NCBI GenBank assembly: GCA_965277495.1
Contig: OZ255824.1
Span: forward strand, 744,001 to 808,000
Source: CAHJXG01 sp965277495
GTDB taxonomy: Bacteria > Pseudomonadota > Alphaproteobacteria > Acetobacterales > Acetobacteraceae
Direction: 5' to 3'
DNA: 64,000 bases
Shown piece by piece: positions 25,704-33,776 of the stretch. The position numbers and the translations under genes are program-made. The notes beneath the pieces were generated by a model. The model was not told where the DNA came from, did not search any database, and was given only the letters and a program-made list of their open reading frames with translations. Each line of letters begins with the position of its first letter. Positions within the stretch are counted from its first letter, which is position 1.

Positions 25704-26633
25704 TCACGCCATCGCCGAATTCGGCATGGACGGACCCCATTGCACGCCGAGCAGGTCGGCGACCGACGCGGTGCGCGACCCGTCCGCCGCGGCGAACACG
25801 TCGCCGTCGGTCCAGTGCTCGAGCATGTGGCCCCACGGGTCGCGCCAATAATCGAACACCTGGCTGCCCAGCAGGTGGCGTCCGACGCCCCACACCTGGT
25901 TGCGGCCCGCCTGCGCCAGCCGGGCATGTCCGGCCTGGAGGTCGTCGAGGTCCGTCACCTCGAAGGCGGCATGATTGAAGCCCGCCCCGGATGGTGCCTG
26001 CATGAGGAACAGCGTGTGGTGGTCCGTGGCCACGTCGCCGCGGTCGCAGCGCATGAACGCGCCGATCGCGACGCCGGGCGCGGCCTGGATCTCGTCGGAC
26101 GTGATGAACCCGAACCGGTCCTTGTACCACCGCTCCGACCGCCGGAAATCCGCGACGTTCAGGACGCAATGCCCCAGGCGCATGATGTGCGCGGCGCCCT
26201 GGTGGGTCCGCTTGGCGCGGCGAAGCCGGCCTTTCTCGGCATGCCAGTTCCAGCCGTCGTTCTGGGGAACCGGCATGGGTTCGGCGGATGACTGGTCCGC
26301 CACCACCCTAACCAGATGCCCGTCGGGATCGCGGAGATCGATGCACACGCCGCCGCCCGGCGCATCGAGGGCCATGACATCGAGACCTTCGGCATTCGCG
26401 AGCTGCTGCAGGTCCTCACGCGAAGCCGCGCGCAGGCCCAGGGCGGCGAAGCCGGGATGGCCCAGCTCGGTCATGTGCAGGAACGGTGCGGCGCCCGAAC
26501 CGCGCATGTAGAGCTGGGTTCGGCTTTGCTTTGCGACGACGGTGCCGAACTCCTCCATGAAGGTGCGCATGACGGCCAGATCAGGCGCTCTGAAGCCGAC
26601 GAACGCCACGTCCTCGATCTTGATAACCGACAT
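25704..26633 (-). CDS. Two-domain VOC extradiol ring-cleavage dioxygenase
   Basis: A 309-residue vicinal-oxygen-chelate protein with two beta-alpha-beta-beta-beta modules (about 1-140 and 148-290). The C-terminal module carries a complete 2-His-1-carboxylate site: H155 (LGHCVLNV), H221 (FNHAAFEV) and E272 (HMLEHW). The spacing of 66 and 51 residues is close to that of BphC-type extradiol enzymes, so iron-dependent meta cleavage of a catechol is likely. GAGGAG precedes ATG 26633. First gene of the leftward catabolic operon, facing the TetR gene. Confidence 0.87.
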   Translation of the reverse strand: MSVIKIEDVAFVGFRAPDLAVMRTFMEEFGTVVAKQSRTQLYMRGSGAAPFLHMTELGHPGFAALGLRAASREDLQQLANAEGLDVMALDAPGGGVCIDLRDPDGHLVRVVADQSSAEPMPVPQNDGWNWHAEKGRLRRAKRTHQGAAHIMRLGHCVLNVADFRRSERWYKDRFGFITSDEIQAAPGVAIGAFMRCDRGDVATDHHTLFLMQAPSGAGFNHAAFEVTDLDDLQAGHARLAQAGRNQVWGVGRHLLGSQVFDYWRDPWGHMLEHWTDGDVFAAADGSRTASVADLLGVQWGPSMPNSAMA

Positions 26634-26660
26634 AGCCGCTCCTCAAATGACTAAAACGTC

Positions 26661-26689
26661 CATATAAAGGTTTAAATCCGGTTTGGCAA
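26661..26689 (-). promoter_or_regulatory. Predicted promoter of the aromatic operon with overlapping palindromic operator
   Basis: On the minus strand a -35 box TTGCCA (26689-26684) and a -10 box TATATG (26666-26661) are separated by exactly 17 bp, about 28 bp upstream of the dioxygenase start. A 16-bp palindrome, ATATAAAGGTTTAAAT on the plus strand (26662-26677; all but one symmetric pair match around the central GG), covers the -10 box and half the spacer. This is the expected layout for repression by the divergent TetR protein. The boxes are read directly; the binding protein is inferred. Confidence 0.55.
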
Positions 26690-26734
26690 TGTCGGATGCT
26701 TCACGCATCCGGCAGGGGGAGCTACCCCGTATCG

Positions 26735-27406
26735 ATGGAACACAGCGCCCCCTCCCCGACCCTCGCGCCGCAGCGGCATCGTGCCCGGCTGCGGCGCACG
26801 CGAACGCGCGAGGCGCTGCTTGCGGCCGCGCGGAGGCTGATGGCCGACAGCCCTCGGGAGGCGTTCACGGTGGACGAGGTGGTCCAGGCGGCGGCGGTCG
26901 CGAAGGGCTCGTTCTACAACCACTTCCCGGACAAGGAGGCCTTGGCGTCGGAAGTCTTGCGGCTGATCCGCAAGAAAGAGGAGGAGGAGGTCGGATCGGT
27001 CAACAAGGGCATCACCGACCCGGTCGCGCGTGTCGCGCGCGGCATGGCGGTTTACGCCCGCTTCGCCATCACCGCTCCGGAGGACGCACGGATACTCGCG
27101 CTCCGCCGCCTCGACGAGCTACTGCCGACGGATGCGACCGGCGGCCTGATGGAGGATCTGCGCGAGGGCCTGCGCCTCCGCCGCATCGTGGTGATCTCCA
27201 TCGAGGCGGGCGCCATGCTGGTCGTCGGGCAGGTCGCCGTGCTGATGAGCCGGCTGCACGGCGTCCCGGATGCGGACGACGCGTCGCTGCTGGCGGCGCA
27301 GAGCATCGCGACCACGCTGGTGGGATTAGGCACGCCGGCCCCCGAGGCGCTGCTGATCGCGTCGCGAAGCGCTGCGGAGATATTCGGCGACCGAACGGCT
27401 GTCTGA
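26735..27406 (+). CDS. TetR/AcrR-family transcriptional regulator
   Basis: A 223-residue regulator from ATG 26735 (an upstream ATG at 26696 would add 13 residues; neither has an ideally placed ribosome site, though GGGGA lies 14 bp before 26735). The N-terminal helix-turn-helix reads FTVDEVVQAAAVAKGSFYNHF, a standard TetR DNA-binding motif; the remaining 150 residues are the helical ligand/dimer domain. Divergent from the catabolic operon with a palindrome on that promoter, it is probably the ligand-responsive local repressor, with a pathway intermediate as inducer. Confidence 0.85.
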   Translation: MEHSAPSPTLAPQRHRARLRRTRTREALLAAARRLMADSPREAFTVDEVVQAAAVAKGSFYNHFPDKEALASEVLRLIRKKEEEEVGSVNKGITDPVARVARGMAVYARFAITAPEDARILALRRLDELLPTDATGGLMEDLREGLRLRRIVVISIEAGAMLVVGQVAVLMSRLHGVPDADDASLLAAQSIATTLVGLGTPAPEALLIASRSAAEIFGDRTAV

Positions 27407-27480
27407 CTACCGCCTAGGAACGGGCGTCGATGACGGCGCGCCGCAACGGCGTCACGCGATGCTTGCCGTCACCGCCCGGG

Positions 27481-28272
27481 CTACGAGGCGTTCGGCCAGG
27501 GAAACCGGATGTTGCCGTCGCGCAGGCCAGCCAGCACCACCTCGATCCCGCCGGACTTGATCATCCACTCCAGCCGATGGTCGCGATACTCCCGGCGCCG
27601 CCCGCTTGTGGTGTAAAGCTCGGACGCCTGCGCCATGTGCGCTGCCGCCGCGTCGAACTCGGCGAAGGTGGCCGCCACCGACGGCCGCTCCCGCACGCGC
27701 CGGTGCCAGCCGGCCAGCGGGCTGCCCGGCGGCGGCCCCAAGCCGTAATGGACGGAGCGGTTGACCATCGGCGCCGCCGCCGCGTCGGCCCAGCCGAACG
27801 CCGTGCCCCCGAACCAGTCCGCCTCCCCGAGCCGCGCGCCGAGCCAGTCCTGCAGCACCGCCGTCTGCCGCGCCGCCTCCGCCCGCAGCGTCTCACCGAG
27901 CGGGCCGGACGCGCGCCGGAACCACAGCACCTCGCCGAAACCCCAGTTCACGGCTTCGTACTGGGTGTCGCACACGTCCTCGGTGATGCGCGCGGCGGCA
28001 CGGGCAGCCGGGTCGCGCGGGAGCAGCGGCGGGTCCGGCCAGCGCTCCTCGATGTATTCCATGATGACGGTGGACTCGAAGATGCGCGTCGGCCCGTCGA
28101 TGAGCACCGGCACTTCGGCGCGCGGGTTGGCGGCGGCGAACGGCCCGTCGGTGCGCCCGGTGCCGAAGCTGTCGGGCAGCTCCAGGTCGAACGCCATGCC
28201 TTTCTCGCGCAAGGCGATCTTGACCTTCTGCGCGTAGGACGAAAGCGGGTGCTCATACAGCAGCAGCGACAT
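27481..28272 (-). CDS. Glutathione S-transferase family protein
   Basis: A 263-residue GST. The N-terminal thioredoxin-like domain starts LLLYEHPLSSYAQKVKIAL, with the cis-Pro region VPVLIDG and the ESTVIMEYIEE glutathione-binding stretch. The helical C-terminal domain has WFGGTAFGWADAAAAPMV. It begins at ATG 28272, overlapping the stop of the metallo-hydrolase gene (TGATG), so the two are coupled. Reaction unknown; such GSTs often open or isomerise rings, or dehalogenate, in catabolic clusters. Confidence 0.83.
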   Translation of the reverse strand: MSLLLYEHPLSSYAQKVKIALREKGMAFDLELPDSFGTGRTDGPFAAANPRAEVPVLIDGPTRIFESTVIMEYIEERWPDPPLLPRDPAARAAARITEDVCDTQYEAVNWGFGEVLWFRRASGPLGETLRAEAARQTAVLQDWLGARLGEADWFGGTAFGWADAAAAPMVNRSVHYGLGPPPGSPLAGWHRRVRERPSVAATFAEFDAAAAHMAQASELYTTSGRRREYRDHRLEWMIKSGGIEVVLAGLRDGNIRFPWPNAS

Positions 28273-28964
28273 CAGCGCGACTGCTCCAGCACATAGACAT
28301 GCGGCGCGTCGCCCGGCAGCGTCTCGGGCGTCAGTTCGATCTCCGGGCCTCCGACCCGCGTGATGGACTTCTGCGGCAGGCGATCGAGGAAACGGTCCAC
28401 GGGCTCGATCTTCAGCACGCCGCGAGGGTTGAAGTAGTGCATGGGAATGACGACGCGCGGGCCGATGGCCTTGATCGCCGTGTCCAAGTCGTCGAGCGCG
28501 ATGGTCGCATGCTCGCCGGTGAGTGCCAGCAGGATGTCGACCTGCCCGCGCAGCGCGTCCAGGTGCTCGGGGGCGACGGGATTGCCGATATCGCCCATGT
28601 GCAGCACCCGCAGCCCGCCAAGGGTGAAATGGTAGAGGGCGTTGGCGTCGGGATCGCGTCCGAACTCCGCCTGGTAGTCGAACGTCTTGCTTTCGTAGGC
28701 GCGGAACGAGCGGATCGGCACCCCGCGCGCCTCGGTGCCCTCGGGCGGCAGCTCCAGGGCGTTGACGACGGCCGGCTCGCCCATAACGTGGCTCGGGTCG
28801 GAATGGAAGGCGTCGGTCGCCGAGCTCATGATCACGAGGTCGGCGGCCTCGTTGACCGGATCGAAGCCGCTGTTGCCGGGTCCGGGCGTGTAGGGGTCGG
28901 TGATGACCGCCAGGCCGCCCGCCTCGAGCCGAAAGCACGCATGAGCGTAGAACTTGATCTTCAT
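28272..28964 (-). CDS. MBL-fold metal-dependent hydrolase
   Basis: A 230-residue metallo-beta-lactamase-superfamily protein of the UPF0173/UlaG-like branch. Metal-site features: the opening MKIKFYAHACFRLE, ITDPYTPG, the S-S-A-T-D-A-F-H stretch where HxHxDH is expected, LHMGDIG, and VIPMHYF. The HxHxDH motif looks degenerate, so activity is uncertain. It lies 25 bp after the ABM gene and overlaps the GST gene. The substrate could be a lactone or thioester, but that is a guess. Confidence 0.8.
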   Translation of the reverse strand: MKIKFYAHACFRLEAGGLAVITDPYTPGPGNSGFDPVNEAADLVIMSSATDAFHSDPSHVMGEPAVVNALELPPEGTEARGVPIRSFRAYESKTFDYQAEFGRDPDANALYHFTLGGLRVLHMGDIGNPVAPEHLDALRGQVDILLALTGEHATIALDDLDTAIKAIGPRVVIPMHYFNPRGVLKIEPVDRFLDRLPQKSITRVGGPEIELTPETLPGDAPHVYVLEQSR

Positions 28965-28989
28965 GGCTGCCTCCAGGTTTTTAGCGCCT

Positions 28990-29277
28990 CTAGAGCTTCT
29001 CGCCCATGAACAAGTCCCAGCTCTCGGTCAGGGCGCCCTGCTTTTCGCCGAACTCGACGAGGTGCGGCGACTTCATGTGCGCCTCCCACAGCGGCCGGCT
29101 TTCCCAGGTTTCATAGAAGATGAAAAGGCCGGGATCATCATGGGACCGGTGCAGGTCGTAGGTGATGCAGCCCTGTTCGGCCCGGGTCGGCTCGACCAGG
29201 CCTCTCAGCACTTCGCCGAGCTCCCCTTCACCTCCGTTCTTCGCTTTGAGTTTGGCAATGATTGTCAGCGGCGTCAT
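28990..29277 (-). CDS. Antibiotic biosynthesis monooxygenase (ABM)-domain protein
   Basis: A 95-residue ferredoxin-like ABM protein of the YgiN type (small cofactor-free quinol or anthrone monooxygenases). It shows LTIIAKLKAKNG, EQGCITYDLHRS, and FIFYETWESRPLWEAH. The start at ATG 29277 is set by AAGGGGATGGGGA directly upstream; a longer in-frame opening to 29340 lacks this. It heads a leftward group ABM / MBL hydrolase / GST, a set that could process aromatic or quinone compounds. Confidence 0.82.
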   Translation of the reverse strand: MTPLTIIAKLKAKNGGEGELGEVLRGLVEPTRAEQGCITYDLHRSHDDPGLFIFYETWESRPLWEAHMKSPHLVEFGEKQGALTESWDLFMGEKL

Positions 29278-29421
29278 TCCCCATCCCCTTGCTTTATTGT
29301 CACGGCTCGCTCGCGGGTATCCGGCCCGGAGCCACCGCAACTATTTAGCGGATGGCGAGGAATTGCCGGAAGCCCTCGCGCCCCATGCATACCTGTTTTT
29401 AAAAAGGGGTGCGCCGGGCCG

Positions 29422-29757
29422 CTACAGCTCCTTTTCGTCGGACTCCGGCTCGACCTCGATATCGCCGCTGATGGCGTCGGCGTCGTCTTCGAGGTCGGAA
29501 GCGTCCTCGAGCACATCCTCCTCGACCTCCTCCTCGGCCGGCTCGACCTCCACCTCGCCATCCTCCAGGCCAGGGACAGGAACCTTCTTGACCCGCTTCT
29601 CCTCGATCACGTTGCCGCCGGTGCGGCGGGGACGCGGCTGTTCGACCGGTTGCTCGGTGCCGCATTTCGGGCATACTGCCGGGGCCTTGGCCAGGTCGTA
29701 GAACCGCGTGGCGCAGGCGACGCAGACGCGTTTGGTGCCGAGTTCAGGCTTCGCCAT
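29422..29757 (-). CDS. TIGR02300 (FYDLN acid) family protein
   Basis: A 111-residue protein. The first half has the signature CVACATRFYDLAKAPAVCPKCG, with two CxxC pairs likely binding zinc. The second half is a strongly acidic Glu/Asp tail (residues about 60-111). The family is restricted mainly to Alphaproteobacteria and often sits beside aroA, as here. Function unknown; a zinc ribbon plus acidic tail suggests nucleic acid or ribosome association. Confidence 0.9.
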   Translation of the reverse strand: MAKPELGTKRVCVACATRFYDLAKAPAVCPKCGTEQPVEQPRPRRTGGNVIEEKRVKKVPVPGLEDGEVEVEPAEEEVEEDVLEDASDLEDDADAISGDIEVEPESDEKEL

Positions 29758-29885
29758 CGGGTCCCTCAAATTCCATCTGCCGCAAGATAGGCGGCGAAGG
29801 GCGCGGGCCATGCCATCGCTGCGGCCCGCTGTCAAACTCCCGGGCGCCATGCTAACCGGCCCTGCCCCACCGACACGAGCCCTGA

Positions 29886-31217
29886 ATGAGCCATGCCCGC
29901 CTTTCCTTGACCTCCACACGCCCGGCGCAGCCGCTGGCCGGCGACCTCCGTGTGCCCGGCGATAAAAGCATCAGCCATCGCGCGCTGATGTTCGCAGGCC
30001 TTGCGGTCGGAGAGTCAGGGATCACCGGGCTGCTGGAGGGCGAAGACGTGCTGCGGACGGCGGCGGCCATGCGGGCGCTCGGCGCCGAAGTCGTGCAAGA
30101 CGCGCCCGGCGCTTGGCGGGTGGCGGGCCGCGGCATCGGCGGGCTGCGGGAACCCGCCGACGTGCTGGACATGGGCAACTCCGGCACCGCCGCGCGGCTG
30201 TTGTGCGGTGTTCTGGCCAGCCACGACCTGTTCGCCGTCATGACCGGCGACGCCAGCCTGCGCCGCCGTCCGATGCGCCGGGTGACGGACCCGCTGCAGG
30301 CTTGCGGAGCGCGGTTCCAGTCCCGCGATGGCGGGCGGCTGCCGCTGGCCATACAGGGTGCGCGTGATGCGCTGCCGATCGAATACCGCCTGCCGGTGGC
30401 GTCCGCGCAGGTGAAGTCGGCCCTGCTGCTGGCTGGGCTGAACGCGCCCGGCTGGACCCGCATCGAGGAGCCGGAGCCGACGCGCGACCACAGTGAGCGG
30501 ATGCTGCGGCATTTCGGCGCGGAAGTCGTGGTGGAACAAGCCGGGTCCGGCCGCGTCGCCAGCGTGATGGGCCAGCCGGAGCTGCGGGCCGCCGATGTGG
30601 TCGTGCCGGGCGACCCGTCCTCGGCGGCGTTCCCGCTGGTGGCCGCGCTGATCGTGCCCGGCTCGGCGGTGACGATCCGCGGCGTCGGCCTGAACCCGCT
30701 GCGCACCGGGCTGTTCGCTACGTTGCGGGAGATGGGCGCGCGGCTGGATGTAACCAACGAACGGCTGGAAGGCGGCGAGCCCATCGGCGACGTGACCGCG
30801 AGCTATACCGGCCTGCGGGGCGTCGACGTGCCGCCGGAGCGTGCGCCGAGCATGATCGACGAGTATCCGGTCCTGGCCGTGGCGGCCGCCTGCGCCACCG
30901 GGCGGACCCGGATGCGCGGCTTGGCGGAACTGCGGGTGAAAGAAAGCGACCGCCTGGCCGCAACGGCAGCGATGCTGGCGGTCAATGGCGGGCGGGTGGA
31001 GATCGACGGCGATGACCTCATCGTTTACGGCGGCAACGCGGGCCCGCCGGGTGGCGGCCTGGTCGAGACGCATATGGACCACCGGCTGGCGATGAGCGCG
31101 CTGGTTCTGGGGTGCGCGGCCGCGGCGCCGGTCGGGGTGGACGATGCGGCGTTCATCGACACCAGCTTTCCCGGGTTCGCGGCTTTGATGCGCGGGCTTG
31201 GCGCCGATATCGCGTGA
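29886..31217 (+). CDS. aroA: 3-phosphoshikimate 1-carboxyvinyltransferase (EPSP synthase, class II-like)
   Basis: A 443-residue enzyme joining shikimate 3-phosphate and phosphoenolpyruvate in the chorismate pathway. Seen: PGDKSISHRALM, GNSGTAARLL, RRRPMRRVTDPL, the class II-like SAQVKSALLLAGLNAPG and RDHSERML, and LRVKESDRLA near the C-terminus. Overall it resembles the CP4-type class, yet the residue aligned with CP4 Ala100 is Gly100 here, the ancestral, glyphosate-sensitive type of residue. It overlaps cmk by four bases (GTGA) and begins a housekeeping run. Confidence 0.95.
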   Translation: MSHARLSLTSTRPAQPLAGDLRVPGDKSISHRALMFAGLAVGESGITGLLEGEDVLRTAAAMRALGAEVVQDAPGAWRVAGRGIGGLREPADVLDMGNSGTAARLLCGVLASHDLFAVMTGDASLRRRPMRRVTDPLQACGARFQSRDGGRLPLAIQGARDALPIEYRLPVASAQVKSALLLAGLNAPGWTRIEEPEPTRDHSERMLRHFGAEVVVEQAGSGRVASVMGQPELRAADVVVPGDPSSAAFPLVAALIVPGSAVTIRGVGLNPLRTGLFATLREMGARLDVTNERLEGGEPIGDVTASYTGLRGVDVPPERAPSMIDEYPVLAVAAACATGRTRMRGLAELRVKESDRLAATAAMLAVNGGRVEIDGDDLIVYGGNAGPPGGGLVETHMDHRLAMSALVLGCAAAAPVGVDDAAFIDTSFPGFAALMRGLGADIA

Positions 31218-31843
31218 CGCTCGTCATCGCCATCGATGGCCCGGCCGCCGCCGGGAAGGGCACGCTGGCACGGCGTCTCGCGGCGGAGCTTGGCCTGGCC
31301 TACCTCGACACCGGCCTGCTTTACCGGGCGGTCGGGCGTCGGCTGCTTGACGCCGGTGGGGAGCCATCCGACCCGGTTGCCGCCGAGGCCGCCGCCCGCG
31401 CGCTGATTGCAGACGATCTCCGGCGCACGGACCTGCGCGGCGGCGAGGCGGACCGGGCATCGAGCCTGGTCGCCAAGGCGCCCGGCGTCCGGGCGGCGCT
31501 GCTGGCGTTCCAGCGAAATTTTGCCAGCCAAGGCGCGGTGCTGGACGGACGCGACATCGGCACGGTCGTGATGCCCGGCGCACAGGTCAAGCTCTTCGTC
31601 ACCGCCGACCCCGCGACACGGGCACGCCGCCGCTGGCTGGAGCTGCAGGCACGCGGCATCGCCACCCCGCTGGCGCAGGTCGAGGCCGAACTGCGCGCGC
31701 GGGATACGCAAGACGCCGCGCGTGCCGCTGCGCCGTTGGTGGCGGCGAGCGACGCGGTCGTGCTCGACACCACATCACTCGACGCCGACGCTGCGTTCGC
31801 CGCCGCCCTTGGAATCGTGCGCGGCCGGCCTGGTTTTGCTTGA
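31214..31843 (+). CDS. cmk: Cytidylate kinase
   Basis: A 209-residue (d)CMP kinase. GTG 31214 overlaps the aroA stop and opens VTLVIAIDGPAAAGKGT, with the P-loop at residues 8-16. LDTGLLYRAVGRR, DGRDIGTVV and VKLFVTADPATRARRR follow. It phosphorylates CMP/dCMP for nucleotide recycling. The aroA-cmk-rpsA order is common in Proteobacteria. Confidence 0.95.
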   Translation: MTLVIAIDGPAAAGKGTLARRLAAELGLAYLDTGLLYRAVGRRLLDAGGEPSDPVAAEAAARALIADDLRRTDLRGGEADRASSLVAKAPGVRAALLAFQRNFASQGAVLDGRDIGTVVMPGAQVKLFVTADPATRARRRWLELQARGIATPLAQVEAELRARDTQDAARAAAPLVAASDAVVLDTTSLDADAAFAAALGIVRGRPGFA

Positions 31844-31867
31844 CTCCTAGCCTGCGTCTCGTATGTG
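31840..31867 (+). promoter_or_regulatory. Possible promoter upstream of rpsA
   Basis: TTGACT (31840-31845) and TATGTG (31862-31867), separated by 16 bp, lie about 175 bp ahead of rpsA and overlap the cmk stop. The -35 is good but the -10 matches consensus at only three of six positions. The 199-bp gap 31844-32042 otherwise holds no gene; a structured rpsA leader (S1 autoregulation) would fit here, but I could not define one. Confidence 0.25.
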
Positions 31868-32042
31868 TGCCCCACTAGCCTAAAGCAGGGACTGAGCCTC
31901 GCGGCTCCGTCCTATTTTCGTTCAACCGGTCCGCGTCGCGGGCTAGACGTTCCCTGATCCCACTTGATTCTGCGTTGGGACATGGCGCGCATTCGATGAC
32001 CCCGGCTGTCGCCGGTCTCACGCACAGGAACTTACCCCACAC

Positions 32043-33773
32043 ATGGCATCCTCCGCCACAGCACTTCTCGACCGCCCATCCCACGGTGACATGGGCGAAG
32101 ACTTCGCCTCCCTGCTCGACGAGTCGATGGGCCGCGAGGCCGGATTTGAAGGTTCGGTCGTCACCGGCCGCGTCGTCCGCCTCACCGAAGAATACGCCAT
32201 CGTCGATGTCGGCCTGAAAAGCGAAGGGCGCGTCGCGCTCAAGGAATTCGCGCTGCCAGGCCAGAAGCCCGAGGTGAAGCCCGGCGACAACATCGAGCTT
32301 TATGTCGAACGCTACGAGGACCGCGACGGCGCCATCGTGCTGTCGCGCGAGAAGGCGCGGCGCGAAGAGGCCTGGACCAACCTGGAGAAGTCGTTCGAGG
32401 CGCAGGTGCGCGTCAACGGCACGATCTATGGCCGGGTCAAGGGCGGCTTCACCGTCGACCTCGGCGGCGCTGTGGCGTTCCTGCCCGGCAGCCAAGTCGA
32501 TATCCGCCCGGTGCGCGACGTCGGCCCGCTGATGGGCACCCCGCAGCCGTTCCAGATCCTGAAGATGGACCGCGCCCGCGGCAACATCGTCGTGAGCCGC
32601 CGGGCCGTGCTGGAGGAGACGCGCGCCGAACAGCGCAGCGAGCTGATCCAGGGCCTCAAGGAAGGCATGATCCTCGACGGCGTGGTGAAGAATATCACCG
32701 ATTACGGCGCGTTCGTCGATTTGGGCGGCGTCGACGGCCTGCTGCACGTGACCGACATCGCCTGGCGCCGCATCAACCACCCGAGCGAGGCGCTGCAGAT
32801 CGGCCAGCCGGTCCGCGTGCAGGTAATCCGCTTCAACAGCGAGACGCAGCGCATCAGCCTGGGCATGAAGCAGCTCGAGGCCGATCCGTGGGAAGGCGTT
32901 GCGGCCAAGTATCCGCCGGGCGCGAAGTTCTCCGGACGCGTAACCAACATCACCGACTACGGCGCATTCGTGGAGTTGGAGCCGGGCGTCGAGGGCCTGG
33001 TGCACGTGTCCGAGATGAGCTGGACCAAGAAGAACGTCCACCCCGGCAAGATCGTTGCGACCAGCCAAGAGGTCGACGTGATGGTGCTGGACGTGGACAG
33101 CAGCAAGCGGCGCATCAGCCTCGGGTTGAAGCAGGTGCAGCGCAATCCGTGGGAGCAGTTCCAGGACGAGCACCCGGTCGGCAGCACCGTCGAGGGCGAG
33201 GTGCGCAACATCACCGAGTTCGGCCTGTTCATCGGCATCAGCGCCGACATCGACGGCATGGTGCACATGTCCGACCTCTCGTGGGACGAGCCCGGCGAGC
33301 TGGCCATCGCCAAGTTCGAGAAGGGCCAGATCGTCAAGGCCAAGGTGCTCGACATCGACGCCGAGAAGGAACGCATCAGCCTGGGCGTCAAGCAGTTGCA
33401 GGACGATCCCGCCGCCGACGTGCTCGGCCGCGTGCACAAGAACGATGTGGTGACGTGCATCGTGACCGCGGTGCAGGCGAACGGCATCGAGGTGAAGGTC
33501 GACGACGTGCTGACCGGGTTTATCCGCCGGGCCGAACTGGCGCGTGACAAGTCGGATCAGCGCCCGGACCGCTTCGCTGTCGGCGAGAAGGTGGATGCGA
33601 AGGTGACGGCGATCGACCGCGCCGCCCGCAAGCTGAGCCTGACCATCAAGGGCCGCGAGATGGAAGAGGACAAACAGGCGATCCAAGACTTCGGCACCGC
33701 CGACTCCGGCGCGTCGCTGGGCGACATCCTGGGCGCGGCCATCCGCCGTCGGAACCAGCAGAGCGACACCTAG
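32043..33773 (+). CDS. rpsA: 30S ribosomal protein S1
   Basis: A 576-residue protein with six S1 RNA-binding repeats from about residue 37 to 550. Repeat signatures include VKNITDYGAFVDLGGVDGLL, VTNITDYGAFVELEPGVEGL and VRNITEFGLFIGISADIDGM, each followed by an R-I-S-L-G segment. It brings mRNA to the 30S subunit for initiation. ATG 32043 has AGGA 13 bp upstream. The long open frame on the opposite strand through this gene is a codon-bias shadow. Confidence 0.97.
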   Translation: MASSATALLDRPSHGDMGEDFASLLDESMGREAGFEGSVVTGRVVRLTEEYAIVDVGLKSEGRVALKEFALPGQKPEVKPGDNIELYVERYEDRDGAIVLSREKARREEAWTNLEKSFEAQVRVNGTIYGRVKGGFTVDLGGAVAFLPGSQVDIRPVRDVGPLMGTPQPFQILKMDRARGNIVVSRRAVLEETRAEQRSELIQGLKEGMILDGVVKNITDYGAFVDLGGVDGLLHVTDIAWRRINHPSEALQIGQPVRVQVIRFNSETQRISLGMKQLEADPWEGVAAKYPPGAKFSGRVTNITDYGAFVELEPGVEGLVHVSEMSWTKKNVHPGKIVATSQEVDVMVLDVDSSKRRISLGLKQVQRNPWEQFQDEHPVGSTVEGEVRNITEFGLFIGISADIDGMVHMSDLSWDEPGELAIAKFEKGQIVKAKVLDIDAEKERISLGVKQLQDDPAADVLGRVHKNDVVTCIVTAVQANGIEVKVDDVLTGFIRRAELARDKSDQRPDRFAVGEKVDAKVTAIDRAARKLSLTIKGREMEEDKQAIQDFGTADSGASLGDILGAAIRRRNQQSDT

Positions 33774-33776
33774 CCT

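Noticed and set aside
29758..29885. A tRNA beside aroA
   Set aside because: No T-loop or acceptor pairing could be found in the 128-bp gap.
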